Below, in pieces: positions 22,625-33,584 of a DNA stretch of 64,000 nt (position 1 is its first letter; each line of letters opens with the position of its first letter). A program made the position numbers and the translations under genes. The stretch is from Apodospora peruviana (lineage: Eukaryota; Ascomycota; Sordariomycetes; Sordariales; Lasiosphaeriaceae). The notes under the pieces were generated by a model. It saw only the letters and a list, made by a program, of their open reading frames with translations. It ran no database searches and was not told where the DNA came from. The stretch is from NCBI GenBank assembly GCA_033439685.1, contig JAUEDM010000001.1, forward strand, positions 5,084,001 to 5,148,000. Direction: 5' to 3'.

Positions 22625-24472
22625 ACGTGCATGATAAGCGAACGGTACAGACAAGCGAACGGTACACTTCTTGGCACAACGCGACCTTTCAACTTCTTTT
22701 ACCAATTGCACTACCAATTCGCAATGGATTCACTTGCAAAAGAATCCAGAATTATTCTTGCTCTCGAAGCTATGAAAAGTGAGCCAGATCTTACTCTTCG
22801 AGGTGCAGCTACAACTTACAACGTACCACCAATGACCCTCTCTGCTCGACGCGATGGCCGGCCTGCACGACGCGATATTCCAGCCAATTCGCGTAAACTT
22901 ACAGATTTGGAAGAGCAAACTATTGTTCAATATATAATTGAGCTATGTGCACGCGCATTCCATCCCCGGCTTCTTTATGTGGAAGATATGGCCAACCGAC
23001 TGTTACGCGAACGCGGCGCGCCTCCTGTTGGGATCCGCTGGGCTTACAACTTCGTCAAGCGTCAACCAGAACTCCAGACGCGTTTTACGCGTAAATACGA
23101 CTACCAGAGGGCTAAATGCGAAGATCCAAACGTTATTAGCGAGTGGTTTGCCCTTGTGCACAATACTAAGGTCAAATACGGCATTCTCGACGACGATACG
23201 TTCAACTTTGACGAGACTGGCTTTATGATGGGCATTATTATCCCTACTATGGTAGTCACTACCTCAGATGGCCGTGGCAGGGCTAAACAGGCCCAGCCTG
23301 GTAATCGAGAGTGGGCTACCGTTATCCAAGGAATAAACGCCTTAGGCTGGGCCATCCCACCATTCATCCTCTTAGCTGGGCAATACCACCTTGCTAGCTG
23401 GTATCAAGAATGCGGTCTTCCGGCTACCTGGTATCTTGGAACAACCGACAACGGCTGGACTACTAGTGAGAAAGGCATGGATTTCATTCGGCATTTCGAT
23501 CTCCATACAGCATCTCGTAGAAAGGGGACATACCGGCTACTAATCCTCGACGGCCACGAGAGCCACCACTCCGAAAAATTCGAGACCTACTGCCAGAAGC
23601 ACAACATTATTACACTTTGCATGCCTCCACACTCATCTCACAAACTTCAACCATTAGATGTTGGTTGTTTTGGGCCACTGAAGAAGGCATATAGCAAGGA
23701 AATTGAAGAGCTTATGCGTATGCGTATCACGCATATTAGCAAGCTTGAGTTTCTTTGTTCCTTCAGGAAAGCATTTTTTACTTCTTTTACAGAAAAAAAC
23801 ATCCGAGGAGGCTTTGCTGGAGCTGGTCTAGTACCATACGACCCGGAGAGGGTAATATCTGGGCTGGATGTGCGCATTCGGACCCCAACACCTCCAGCCT
23901 CAAGCCCAGGTACGGCACTACCTTGGCTCTCTCAAACACCACACAACCCTCGTGAAGCTACCTCACAGTCAGAGCTCATTAAAACTCGAATTTCCAATCA
24001 TCAAGGCAGCTCTCCAACATCTATGTTAACTGCTGTGGACCGGTTAGCTAAAGGTACAATGGCGGTAATGCACGAGGTGGCTCTTCTACGTGGAGAGGTC
24101 TCTGCACTACGAAAGGCCAATGAGGGGCTTAGCAAGCGACGAAGAGCCAAAAAAACACGTGTGCGGCTTGGAGGGTCACTTACTGTACAAGAAGCGCATG
24201 ATCTACTGGATCAGAAGGCGGTGGATGAGCAGGTAACGCAGGAGACACGACAAAGTGGTGGTGGTGCAGGGGGGTCTCGTACGAAGATTCGGTGCTGTGG
24301 TGTGTGCGGAAAGCCTGGTCATAATGCACGCACGTGCAAGGAGGATGCGGAATCGTCTGATTCATCTGTTTCTGATTCTGTTATTGTTATTTCCTAGTGT
24401 TGAGGATAGTTGTGGTGGGGTGGTAGAAAGTGTACCGTTCGCTTGTCTGTACCGTTCGCTTATCATGCACGT
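22625..24472 (+). mobile_element. pogo/Fot-like DNA transposon, copy B (intact)
   Basis: A 1848-bp element with TA on both sides (22623-22624 and 24473-24474). The terminal inverted repeats are at least 45 bp and identical at both ends (22625-22669 and 24428-24472). They start ACGTGCATGA and contain two direct copies of AAGCGAACGGTACA. Perfect termini plus an intact ORF mark this as the youngest copy in the window and a candidate active element. Confidence 0.95.
22724..24397 (+). CDS. pogo-like DDE transposase with C-terminal zinc knuckle (copy B)
   Basis: A 557-aa protein, full-length and collinear with copy A with many scattered substitutions. N-terminal DNA-binding region (ILALEAMKSEPDLTLRGAA, then RRDIPANSRKLTDLEE); DDE core with NFDETGF, LILDGHESHHS and LQPLDVGCFGPLKK; C-terminal CCGVCGKPGHNARTC knuckle and Ser/Asp tail. 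The second catalytic block reads HES where copy A has HDS, next to the conserved Asp. I start at ATG 22724, because the open frame 31 codons further upstream encodes the terminal repeat itself. No stop or frameshift. It should recognise its own terminal motifs. Confidence 0.93.
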   Translation: MDSLAKESRIILALEAMKSEPDLTLRGAATTYNVPPMTLSARRDGRPARRDIPANSRKLTDLEEQTIVQYIIELCARAFHPRLLYVEDMANRLLRERGAPPVGIRWAYNFVKRQPELQTRFTRKYDYQRAKCEDPNVISEWFALVHNTKVKYGILDDDTFNFDETGFMMGIIIPTMVVTTSDGRGRAKQAQPGNREWATVIQGINALGWAIPPFILLAGQYHLASWYQECGLPATWYLGTTDNGWTTSEKGMDFIRHFDLHTASRRKGTYRLLILDGHESHHSEKFETYCQKHNIITLCMPPHSSHKLQPLDVGCFGPLKKAYSKEIEELMRMRITHISKLEFLCSFRKAFFTSFTEKNIRGGFAGAGLVPYDPERVISGLDVRIRTPTPPASSPGTALPWLSQTPHNPREATSQSELIKTRISNHQGSSPTSMLTAVDRLAKGTMAVMHEVALLRGEVSALRKANEGLSKRRRAKKTRVRLGGSLTVQEAHDLLDQKAVDEQVTQETRQSGGGAGGSRTKIRCCGVCGKPGHNARTCKEDAESSDSSVSDSVIVIS

Positions 24473-24540
24473 TATATATTCAATATATTACGTATTATTA
24501 AAGTGTGTTATTTAAGTAAGATTCATATTCCGGTTATGTT

Positions 24541-25180
24541 TGTTGCAAACCCCGATTGGAGGATTAGGCGAGGGAGTCCCTGGGCCTATCAGAGGCTGCT
24601 CTGCGGGACACATGGCCTTGGCACAGAGCAATTGTGGTCTGTGTGCTCTGTGGTGCCATGACAGAAGGAACAGAGCAGTTGTGCTTTGTGTACTCTGCTG
24701 CTCCGTTGCAGAGGCAACAGAACAACAGACTGGCACTTTCATTGGTTGTAGCATTTTTATATAGTTACGAGAGTCTGGTACTCTTGGGGATGGGTTTATT
24801 ACGGCAGTAATCAATACAAGTACTTTGGCAATAGTTGTTGTGTCAACTGCTCTTTGGAACCGATACTCTTTGTGATTACTTGTCACGTGCCACGTAAGAA
24901 AGTAGGGTCAAGCTCCTATAATCTATAGTGCGCTATGAAAATAGTAAGACAAAGAAGAAAAAGAAGAAAGAGCAAATTACAATGCGCTCGAGCGAAGGAA
25001 GTGGTGTAGGTGCACAAGCCACTTGCAGGTCACGTGTCTACACCCCTCCTTCGCCCGCCAGGCCTGTGCGTACATCAATCATCACATTACTCCCCTACCT
25101 AAGACCTAACCCCTTCTGCCTCTGGAGCGACAGACTCTTGTGAGCCTTGTGTTGTGAAGGCTACCCCATACACGGGTTGT
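24541..25180 (-). repeat. LTR-like repeat family A, copy 3, interrupted
   Basis: Minus-oriented copy of family A: GTTACGAGAGTCTGGTACTC, CAATACAAGTACTTTGGCAA and, after the insert, CCCCTACCTAAGACCTAACC. The left end TGTTGCAAACCCCGATTGG and right end GGGTTGTTACA fit LTR termini. It is interrupted by the element at 24881-25086. Non-coding. Confidence 0.6.
24881..25086 (+). mobile_element. Solo-LTR-like element C, 206 bp
   Basis: Begins TGTCACGTGCCACG and ends CAATCATCACA, flanked by a perfect 5-bp duplication TTACT (24876-24880 and 25087-25091) inside family-A copy 3. A longer, inverted relative occupies parts of 25305-25959. It contains an AAGAAGAAAAAGAAG purine run. Could equally be a member of the TGTSA inverted-repeat family; no coding region decides it. 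Confidence 0.7.
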
Positions 25181-25276
25181 TACAATATATTAGGTATACA
25201 ATATATTAGGTATACAATATATTAGGTATACAATATATTAGGTATACAATATATTAGGTATAAAATATATTAGGAG
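25181..25276. repeat. Tandem repeat, six 16-bp units
   Basis: Six head-to-tail copies of TACAATATATTAGGTA; five are identical and the last has two changes. It begins exactly at the TACA end of LTR-like copy 3, so it may have expanded from an element terminus or junction. There are no spacers, so it is not a CRISPR-type array. Confidence 0.95.
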
Positions 25277-25304
25277 AATTCCGGCTATTATTTTGCTTAT
25301 CAAG

Positions 25305-25959
25305 TGTAACGGTGTACGCACACACCACTAGTCTAATGACTGCATTGTTCTCTGATTGGCTGTTGAAGGCTTAGCAGCCCTGGCAACCTGCGCAGGTGAA
25401 GGAGGGGTCTAGGCACGTGACTTACAATAATCTTAGCATTGTGGTCCGTGCGTACACATTACTTGTTTCGGTCAACTGCACGGCCGTTTCTACCCGAGAT
25501 GTCGGGTTCACAGCTGGTCACAACTGTTTACAGCTGGCAACGGATGCCAGCAGTTGTCCAGCTGACCCATGTGACCCAGTGGTTGGGTCTTATGGGTCAC
25601 TTCTCATTGGCTGTAGTATTTCTATATAGTTGCATAAGTCTGGCACTCTCGGGGATGTATCTGTTATGGTAGTAGTCAATACAAGTACTCTGGCAATGGT
25701 TGTTGGGTCAACTGCACATTTTGTGTGTTCCTTGGAACCGATTCTCTTTGTGATTACCCCCTACCTAAGACCTAATCCCCTTGTGCCTTTGTGGAGCAAC
25801 AGACAATCTTGTGGTTCTTGTGTTGTCAAGAATGCCCATATATAGGTTGTTACAACATCATTTTGCTCTCTTTCTCGTTTTTTTCATTGTCTTACTATTT
25901 TCATAAGATACTATAGATCAATAGGAGCTTTGTTACTACCTCTTGCGTAGCACGTGACA
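25305..25959 (-). repeat. Composite: LTR-like element C split by LTR-like family A
   Basis: The outer parts match element C on the minus strand: TGTAACGGTGTACGCACA and GTGAAGGAGGGGTCTAGGCA at the left, GTCTTACTATTTTCATAAGA and GTAGCACGTGACA at the right. The inner part (about 25440-25861) is a family-A copy with CAATACAAGTACTCTGGCAA and TTACCCCCTACCTAAGACCT, ending GGTTGTTACAACA. The outer flanks TCAAG and TTTAG agree at three of five positions, so the duplication is uncertain. Confidence 0.5.
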
Positions 25960-27022
25960 TTTAGTATGTTATTTGTTAATATTATTAATAATATTTATAA
26001 GTTAGGTTGTATTTCCTTTTATAGGGGTTAACGTTACATTTGCCTGCGTTACTCAAAATCTTTCTATAGTTATTACGTATTGTCATTATATTAAGAGAAA
26101 TCCTTTTCAATTTATCCAGTTATTATCATTTGCTTTTCTAATAAAAGTATTGATTTAAATTTAAAATAGTTACTATTTTTCTTTTTTCTTTTTTTTTAAA
26201 AAAAAACTATCTGGACTTTTTTTATTTATAAAACCAATGTACGTTATACTCGTTATCGTAACAAATAGTTTAGCTAACAGTTTTATAAAAAGAGCCGTTT
26301 TTAATTATTTTAATAGTGCGTGGTAGGGCGCACGGGCCATGTGCTAGTCAACCCCGCACATTTGTCACGTGATCTGCAGCAGGAAACAGATGGTGCCTTG
26401 AGCAGGCGCCATAACAAGGGGTATTAACTTTTTATCCTACTTTTAACGTTCTTTTAAAACCCTTGAAAAAAATTTCCTGATTATATAGTAGAAGTATTTG
26501 AACTTACTTTAAAGTTTACTTATTTATTTTTATCAACGAAACAAAATTTTCTTAATTTAATTCAAGTTATCTTTGTTATTAGTAGTCTATAAACCGTTTA
26601 ATATATTTTTGAATCTTACTTCTTTTAGGAAAGTCTTTATAAAGTCTTTTTAAACGTTTATATTTTCTTATAAAGTTAATCGTCAATCTTAATAAGCTTA
26701 ACGATATATCATGAATAGTTTTTTCTCAACGAAAGTTTGTCCGCAGCATTTTCCTTTAATTTTCAGTAAAAAATGTCAATAAGTATTTGTTGTCTTTAAT
26801 AACTTTAAAACATCCTACCGGAATTTTGATGCGTATAAAATAGGTACCTTTTTTAAACTCACTTGAAAATATAATCTATTACTTTTCTAACCACATTTAC
26901 ATTCCAAATACCTTCTGAAGGACCTTTTTATAACCGTTAAAAAGTTAAATATAATGTTATTTTCCGAATTTCGGTTTGTTTTGTTGTTTATTAAGTAATT
27001 TTCTTTAAATAGCGTAAACTAA
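25960..27022. other. AT-rich tract containing repeat R3 copy 2
   Basis: Mostly AT-rich decay. Positions 26320-26425 carry a second copy of repeat R3 (GGCCATGTGCTAGTCAACCC, GGTGCCTTGAGCAGGCGCCA). No ORF or RNA gene was found. Confidence 0.5.
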
Positions 27023-27027
27023 CGCAA

Positions 27028-27154
27028 TGTCACAGCGTAGCGCTATGCAATATATAATCCACAATATTCTAAGTTTTGTCAACTTGGAATGTAATATCCT
27101 TTCGTAATGGGGAGGTTAGCTCAGTGGTGTGGGTCATTGTGCGACGCCGTCACA
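27028..27154 (+). mobile_element. Short inverted-repeat element, 127 bp (TGTSA family)
   Basis: Same length and sequence type as 14882-15008: TGTCACAGCGTAGCGCTATG at the left, GCGACGCCGTCACA at the right. Flanked by CGCAA (27023-27027) and CGTAA (27155-27159), a 5-bp duplication with one C/T difference. It contains GGTTAGCTCAGTGGTGTGGG. Confidence 0.82.
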
Positions 27155-27479
27155 CGTAAACCCTATCTTTCTAGGTAAGACAAAGCGAATAACACTTTAT
27201 TTCCTTTATTAAGGAACCTTTTATTATATTAACAAAGATAATATTTAACATACGTAAAATATTCATCCATATTTAATTGATTTTTCAAAACTTTTAGTAG
27301 ATCTTTACTCTTTGGCTTTCTATTTTTTTCCGTTACTTCTTACTTTAAGGGTATTACTTTTATTCAAAAGTTTTGAATAATTTAATATATGCACATAACC
27401 GTAAGTGCCTTGGTTTTACATAAATATAATAGATATTGCAAGTAGGCGTGTTTCTCTTCCTCTGCTAAGACATCTTATA
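27155..27479. other. AT-rich tract, no gene
   Basis: AT-rich spacer between the short element and LTR-like copy 5. Nothing recognised. Confidence 0.45.
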
Positions 27480-27915
27480 GTAGTTTAACGTCTAATAACC
27501 TATATATTAGTGGTGCTTTTGATAATATAAGAACTATACGAGTGTTTGTTGCTTGGTAGAGCTATAAGGGGTTTGGGATTTAGGTAGGGGATAGTTATAA
27601 ATAATATGGGTTCTGATAAATATATGATGCATAGTCGATATAATAATTATTGCCTAAGTACGTGTATTAATTATTGCCGTAATAAATCCATACGCGAAAT
27701 TGCTAGACTCTTGTAACTATATAGAAATGCTATCGCTAATGAGAGGTGACCTAAACCTCCTTGCTAAGCCGCTGGATCCTGGACCAGGGCCCCCATGGCC
27801 CTGGCCCTGGGTCCTTGGTCTACTGGAACCGCCAGGCGGCCACCGCCATCTGTGCAGCTGCTGGCAGCTGTTGCTAGCTGTTAATCTTAACCAATCCAGG
27901 TTTGTAACACGGTAT
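27480..27915 (+). repeat. LTR-like repeat family A, copy 5
   Basis: Collinear with 1-450 and 11212-11860, without the internal insert of the latter: GTAATAAATCCATACGCG, CTCCTTGCTAAGCCGCTGG, GGTCCTTGGTCTACTGGAAC. It ends near CCAATCCAGGTTTGTAACA. Non-coding. Confidence 0.55.
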
Positions 27916-28004
27916 TATTCGCTTAGAGTAAATCTTAATCTTACTTTGAATACCTCATCGCTGACAAAAGCCTAATTTTAACCTATATAATTAATATTAC
28001 ATGT

Positions 28005-28337
28005 TGTGACGAGCCAGTGCAATGACCGAAACCATTACACCAAAGAAAGCCCCCTCAATCGCATGAGGATGCCAGTGTGAAGAACCAAGCCCTCCCAGAC
28101 CCTTGTTTCATGACTCCCAGCCACCCCGCAAAGCTACCGTTGGGAACGGTGTGGAGACTCGGTCACTAGGACCAATCAGGAGCAACGAGGGGCAAGCGGT
28201 CCCACCCCACAATGAAGCTTGACGCCGACCGTGACAGTCAGAATACCAAAGGTGTCAGGCTATGGAATTCTAATGGGTTATATACCGTTGACGGTTGCAA
28301 TCAATCCAATCAAGCCTCAACCGCACTGACCGTCACA
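28005..28337 (+). mobile_element. Short inverted-repeat element with nested insert (TGTSA family)
   Basis: Begins TGTGACGAGCCAGTGCAATG and ends CACTGACCGTCACA. Flanks CATGT (28000-28004) and CATAT (28338-28342) form a 5-bp duplication with one G/A change. Same element as 37987-38149 and 4883-5205. A second element, 28076-28236, interrupts it. Confidence 0.8.
28076..28236 (+). mobile_element. Inserted short element inside 28005-28337
   Basis: A 161-bp insert begins TGTGAAGAACCAAGCCC and ends CGCCGACCGTGACA. Flanks GCCAG and GTCAG are a 5-bp duplication with one C/T difference. The uninterrupted copy at 37987-38149 reads GGATGCCAGAATACC at the site. Confidence 0.75.
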
Positions 28338-28676
28338 CATATTCGGAACCTGAAGTATTATGAATCTTATATTTCTTACTTCATGATGCCTGTTTTACTA
28401 AATTCATATATTGTTAATATACTATAATATTAAGTTATAGCCTTTTTACTTCAATAATTATAGTTGATACTGCATATTTACTATCAATAACTATAATATA
28501 TTTAATTATATATAATAAATTATCGTATTTTAATACTATTAATATAACATATAGGTCTATCGGTTTCATAAACGAGGCACCAAAACGCGTGAAAGTACCA
28601 TCATTTAATCGAGCTCGAAAAGCTCTATTCTCCGACTGTGATTTTTCCATCGTGGGACCTGCTGCGCTTCGCCGCG

Positions 28677-30343
28677 ATGGCTCCCAAGGTGGCAGGCGAG
28701 ACCGCAGCCGGCAGGGAAAAAAAGAAAACGGAAAATCCTGCGCAAGCGGGGCCTGCCCCGCCAACCGGAAGAACCCTGCCAATCAGAGTGGCCGATGATG
28801 ACGACGAAGAAATGGAAGCCGACGACAACAGTGACAACGACGAAGACAGCGATGACTTCGCCGGTGGTCCAAACCCTCTGAGTGACGAATCAGACGAGAT
28901 GCTGGCGGGTATGATCATGGAATTCGCACCGAACAAGAAACAGGCTATCGCCTACGCGGTGGCTGACGCGTTTATAACGCGGCTGCAAAAGCCGCGTCAG
29001 CAAGTAGAGATAGAGAAGGAAAGGGATAAGAACAGTAATAACTGGGTCGACCTGGCAGCGCTTCAGAAGATTGTCTCAGAGGCTGTAGCGAAAGCAGTCG
29101 AGGAGAAGGTGACAAAGGCTATAGAGGAAGTCCGGAAAGAGGTCCAGGAGGTACGGAAGGAGGTCCAGAAAAAAAGGACAGTCTCCAGTGGCTCCAGCAC
29201 CGACACCGGCCCAGGCACGGTCGTGGGTCGCGGTCGCTACAGTAGAACCGGAACTTCCTACGAAGAGAATACCAGGACGATTGAACAAGGAGATCTTGGT
29301 GAGAGGGTCGGCAGAACCGGCACTAACCCGGCGGTCTCCGCAGGAGATTGTCCAGGCAGTGAACGGGGTGTCGAAAAAGAAGGGAGCAATTGCGGCGCGG
29401 AAGCTTCCAAGTGGTGACGTTATCGTTACCTTCCAAGATATTGAAACGAAGAACTGGCACTCAGAAAACGGAGGATGGATTGGAACGGCCTTCGGCGAGT
29501 CGGCCAAGGAAGCAAAGAGGACATTTGCAGTCCTTATGAAAGGAATGCTGAAAAGAGAGCTAAATGATATTACGGAGGCAAACTTTGGCAAACAATTAGG
29601 TCTGACGTCGGTCGACAAGGTCAAGTTCCGGATCCCGACCATGGCAGGAGTGACGAGGGCAACGGTACTAGTCACCCTGACTAGCCAGGAGGAGGCAAAG
29701 AAGGCCTGCGATGACGGGGTAGTCTGGCGGGCCCAGATTCTTGACTGCGAGCCGTATTGGGGTGCTCTCCAAGCAACCCAATGCTACCGGTGTTGGGAGT
29801 GTGGGCACACCCAGCGGTTTTGCAAGAAGTCTGCGTTGTGCCCTTGGTGCGGCACAGCGGCTCACGGGGAGGGTGAGAGGGCAGGGGAGGCCCAGTGCCC
29901 TATCCGTAATAACGGGATTCCACTACGCTGTTCGAATTGCACACAGGGAGGCACCCGGACTTGGTACGGTGGTGCCCGGACGCATTTAAAGGCCGGGGTG
30001 CAGCGAGGGAGGCATATTATATTTCCGGCCGAAGACTTTCGAGCCTGCCCAGAGACAACAACAATAAGAGGAGCAACAGCAGCTGCCGAGAATGAGGAAC
30101 GTTACCTATCGAGGTAACCCTCCCCCAGAGGAGGAAGAATTCCAGGAGGTCACGAGAAAACGGCACCGGGGCAGACCCCGGCCTTTGACGTTGCACAGAA
30201 GCAAGCTGCCAGGAGTCTAACGCAAGGAAAGCTGACCTTCGAGATGAGGGATAGGACGGTGCAGGCTACAGTCACCGAGGCTACAGCCGATGGGACGCTG
30301 GCTCCGGCCAGCGACCGAGATGTGGGAATGCAAGGAGCGTAGC
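28677..30343 (+). pseudogene. LINE ORF1, gag-like zinc-knuckle protein, frameshifted
   Basis: The ATG at 28677 opens an acidic N-terminal region (DDDDEEMEADDNSDNDEDSD) followed by a coiled coil with EVRKEVQEVRKEVQ. The frame then breaks at a run of seven A near 29168-29175 and continues in the next frame: APAPTPAQARSW, GRLNKEILVRGSAEPALTRR, KRTFAVLMKGMLKREL, and cysteine knuckles CYRCWECGHTQRFC, CPWCGTAAHGE and CSNC. A second break near 30115 separates EEEEFQEVTRKRHRG and a final GKLTFEMRDRTVQATVTEAT. Knuckle gag proteins bind element RNA. The overall length of about 550 codons fits fungal LINE ORF1. Confidence 0.82.
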
Positions 30344-30503
30344 CTGGGGTTGCCTCCTTTTACCCGTAGTATGAGGAAGTCCTAAGCGCCGACCTAAAGA
30401 ATGTGGTATAGGGCTTTCAGCCGACTGGGGCAACCAGCACGGTTTTCCTGTAAAATAATAAATCAAATGGACCGGCGAGCTCAACAAGAGCATAGCGGTG
30501 TAG

Positions 30504-31030
<527 letters not shown>

Positions 31031-31860
31031 AACGCCCTAATGGCTAACTGTCAATTAATTGGCCGATTGTTAAAACGCCGACCGCTGATTTACATTTGAC
31101 TGTGTTAGTTCAGGTAATTTACTGATTGGATTGGTTGACTTAATACAGCGTAACGACTGATTTCATGACTGACTTCACGACTGATTTGACGGCTGGTTTG
31201 ACGAGGGGCCTGATGAGTGGCTTTGACTGGTTAGCTCCGACTGTCTGGACTAGCTTCGATTGACTGGCTTTGACTGGCTGGCTTCGATGAATTTTCTGAC
31301 TTTGACTGGCTGGATAACTGGCTTGACTGGCTTGCCGACCGGCTTGCTTTAACTGGCTGGCTTCAAACTGGCTTTGACTGGCTCGACTGGCTTTAACTGG
31401 CTTAATTAGTTTCGACTGGCTGGCTTTAATTAGCTCGAATGGCTTTGATTAGCTGTGTGACGTAGGCTATATAAACCGTACAGTATTCCAGAGTCTTCGA
31501 CTTGGAATTTTGGCTTCCTTTTACAGGGCTGGCATGGCGCACTGGTATGGTTGTTTACTATTGGCTGGTTTGTCACAAGCTGTACTGGTTTCGATTAACT
31601 GCCTCTGATTGGCTACATTAGCTTCGATTAACTAGTTTAACCGGCTTTAACTAACTTCTAACTTATAGAATAACTGGCTTATTAATTAACATTGAATTAT
31701 TAAATAAGTGGAGGGCTTGTTGACATGATTACTTCTACGTTACTTTACCGAAAAGAGTAGGAGCGTTGTGGTCGCGGGGAGGCCGGTCGCCCTGGTCGGG
31801 GTGAGACCTTTACGTGGCTTAAAGTGGTAAGAGCTTTAAAAGGCTTGCTGACAGCTACTG
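31031..31860. repeat. Repeat R2 copy 2 with degenerate GACTGGCTTTGACTGGCTGG array
   Basis: Many imperfect copies of a unit of 10-14 bp (TTTGACTGGCTGG and variants) from about 31130 to 31440, then an ACCGAAAAGAGTAGGAGCGT block equivalent to the one near 8410. The array is interrupted by the short element at 31456-31577. Non-coding; element class unknown. Confidence 0.55.
31456..31577 (+). mobile_element. Short inverted-repeat element, 122 bp (TGTSA family)
   Basis: Begins TGTGACGTAGGC and ends GGTTTGTCACA, flanked by a perfect 5-bp duplication AGCTG (31451-31455 and 31578-31582). The interior resembles 14882-15008 (AGTCTTCGACTTGGAATTTT against AGTCTTGTCAACTTGGAATT). Inserted in repeat R2. Confidence 0.82.
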
Positions 31861-33266
31861 AAAGCTTCAACGGGGACCCCCTGTAGCGAATTGTCAGTTA
31901 CAGGGCCTTATTAAGTAGCTAAGGTAGTTAATCTTGCTGGGATAGTTTAACCGCTAGAATAGAGGCTATATTGTAGGGCTGCTATATTAAATGCGTTAGC
32001 GCATTTCTTTTCAGCACGGTAATTGAAGCTCATCTAGCTAGTTAGAGGTAACTAGTTGAAGCTAGTTTAGCAATATTGCTACGTGGGATTTTACAGGGCT
32101 GTAGGTACAGCGGAAGTAGGGCGGCACTGGTCCGAGGCTGGCTTACTACGTTGCGTGTACGAGGTAAAACAGCAGAGCTTGGTAAGATGCCGAGGGAAGC
32201 AAAAAGCAGGCCTGTAGTACAGAGCCAAAAGGGCAGTTACAGTGAACTATGCACGCACTGTAAAACAACTGGGTTGCAGAGCTTGGTAAGTTACAACTCG
32301 CTGAGTTGTTATGACTGCTTGAAAGAAGAATAGAATTGCTTTCTATCTTGTTGCTTGCTTACTGCTTGCTTGAGGAATACTAAGTACAGGAGAGAAGAGG
32401 GCCTATTATAGGCTGCGTGGGCTTCTCAAGCCTTCTATTCTACTAGTACAAAACTGGAACAGTAAAGTTCTAGTAAGTTCTGCCACGTAATCTGTGATTT
32501 CGTGGCTTGTGCCTCTAGGAGATTCAGTGGGGCTTATACCCCCCTGAATGGTTTAGGGGTGTTGAACGCCCTGTATTCTAGAGCTTTCGAAGCCTGACAG
32601 GGACCCGGTGGGCCTTGTAGTCTCATAGGCTTCTACCCTGCAAGGCACTGGGTGCGTACCTGCAGTTCAGTGTAAGTGCCCTGTATGTCCCCTGACCAGG
32701 GCATTTACAGGGCATTTAGAGGCTAGAAATTAACAAGCAAGTTAAAGCTAGTCTAACTGGATAAAGCTAACTAACAGAGCTAGTTGGAACTAGTTAATTA
32801 ATTACTTTAGCTAATTAAGAATTGTAATTAATATAGCTAAATACTAATTAACGGTTAATATCTTAATAATTAGCGAATCAATATTTAGTTAATTAATTCA
32901 TAACAGTTGGCTAATTATTGAACAATTAGTTAGCGAAGTTAATTAGCGGTTAGCTAACTAATATATACATAGGCAGGGAGGAAGGGGGAAAGGGCAGGAG
33001 GGCAAACACATTTAAATACAGGGCAGTAACTGTAGGTTAGTAGGTGCGGGCCTATGTTAAGGCGCTAAAAGGGCCTGTGAGTATAGGGACGAGCAGAGTA
33101 TAGAAACAAACGGTGCCCTGCAATTGCAGGGCCTTATAGTAGGTAAGCTAAGCTGGAGAGATTATAGTACTAGCCCTGGGAGCTTAACTGGAATAATTTC
33201 CAATAGTAGCCTAGCTGCCCCTCCCTACGCTAGTTGCATCGCTAGATATCCAACTTCGATTACTTA
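31861..33266. repeat. Unclassified GC-normal repeat-like block
   Basis: About 1.4 kb without a credible ORF. Words such as TTACAGGGC and CTAGTT/AACTAG recur throughout. The segment 32076-32165 is the inverse of 436-545, showing it is repetitive. TTAATTA-rich stretches at 32800-32960 look like local palindromes. No coding or LTR signature is visible. Confidence 0.45.
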
Positions 33267-33301
33267 TGTCACGGCACCTAGTCGGACTAGGTGCCGTGAC
33301 A
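33267..33301. mobile_element. 35-bp minimal inverted-repeat element
   Basis: The stretch reads TGTCACGGCACCTAGT, three central bases CGG, then ACTAGGTGCCGTGACA. It is a palindrome perfect except for its centre. It is flanked by a perfect 5-bp duplication ACTTA (33262-33266 and 33302-33306). Its ends equal the terminus of the 244-bp element at 4409-4652. It therefore looks like two terminal repeats with no interior. Confidence 0.85.
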
Positions 33302-33514
33302 ACTTATTTTATTTTAGTATTCTGATACCTTTTACTACCGTTTTGATAAGTGTTTATTTATAATTTTATAACAGTCCGCGCTATTTATTAAACGTATATT
33401 CACCAATATAATTATAAACTATTTTCTAGTAACCACTGTTTTTATAATAGTTAGGTTACTAATAGTACTTTCTGATCTTTATATAGCGTTTATTAACCTG
33501 TTAAAACTAGTATG
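33302..33514. other. AT-rich spacer
   Basis: Short AT-rich tract between the minimal element and the truncated element at 33515. Confidence 0.4.
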
Positions 33515-33584
33515 TGTGACGGTCGGTACAATTGAACCTAGATTGAATTGATTACGACCGTCAACCGTATATAATAACCCATTA
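33515..33584 (-). mobile_element. Truncated TGTSA-family element end
   Basis: TGTGACGGTCGGTACAATTG followed by TTGAATTGATTACGACCGTC and a TATATAATAACCCATTA-like block matches the end of the elements at 4883 and 37987. The match stops where the LINE piece at 33585 begins, so the LINE probably inserted into or next to it. Confidence 0.65.

Noticed and set aside
25181..25276. Possible CRISPR-like array
   Set aside because: The 16-bp units are directly adjacent with no spacers, and the organism is a fungus. It is a simple tandem repeat.
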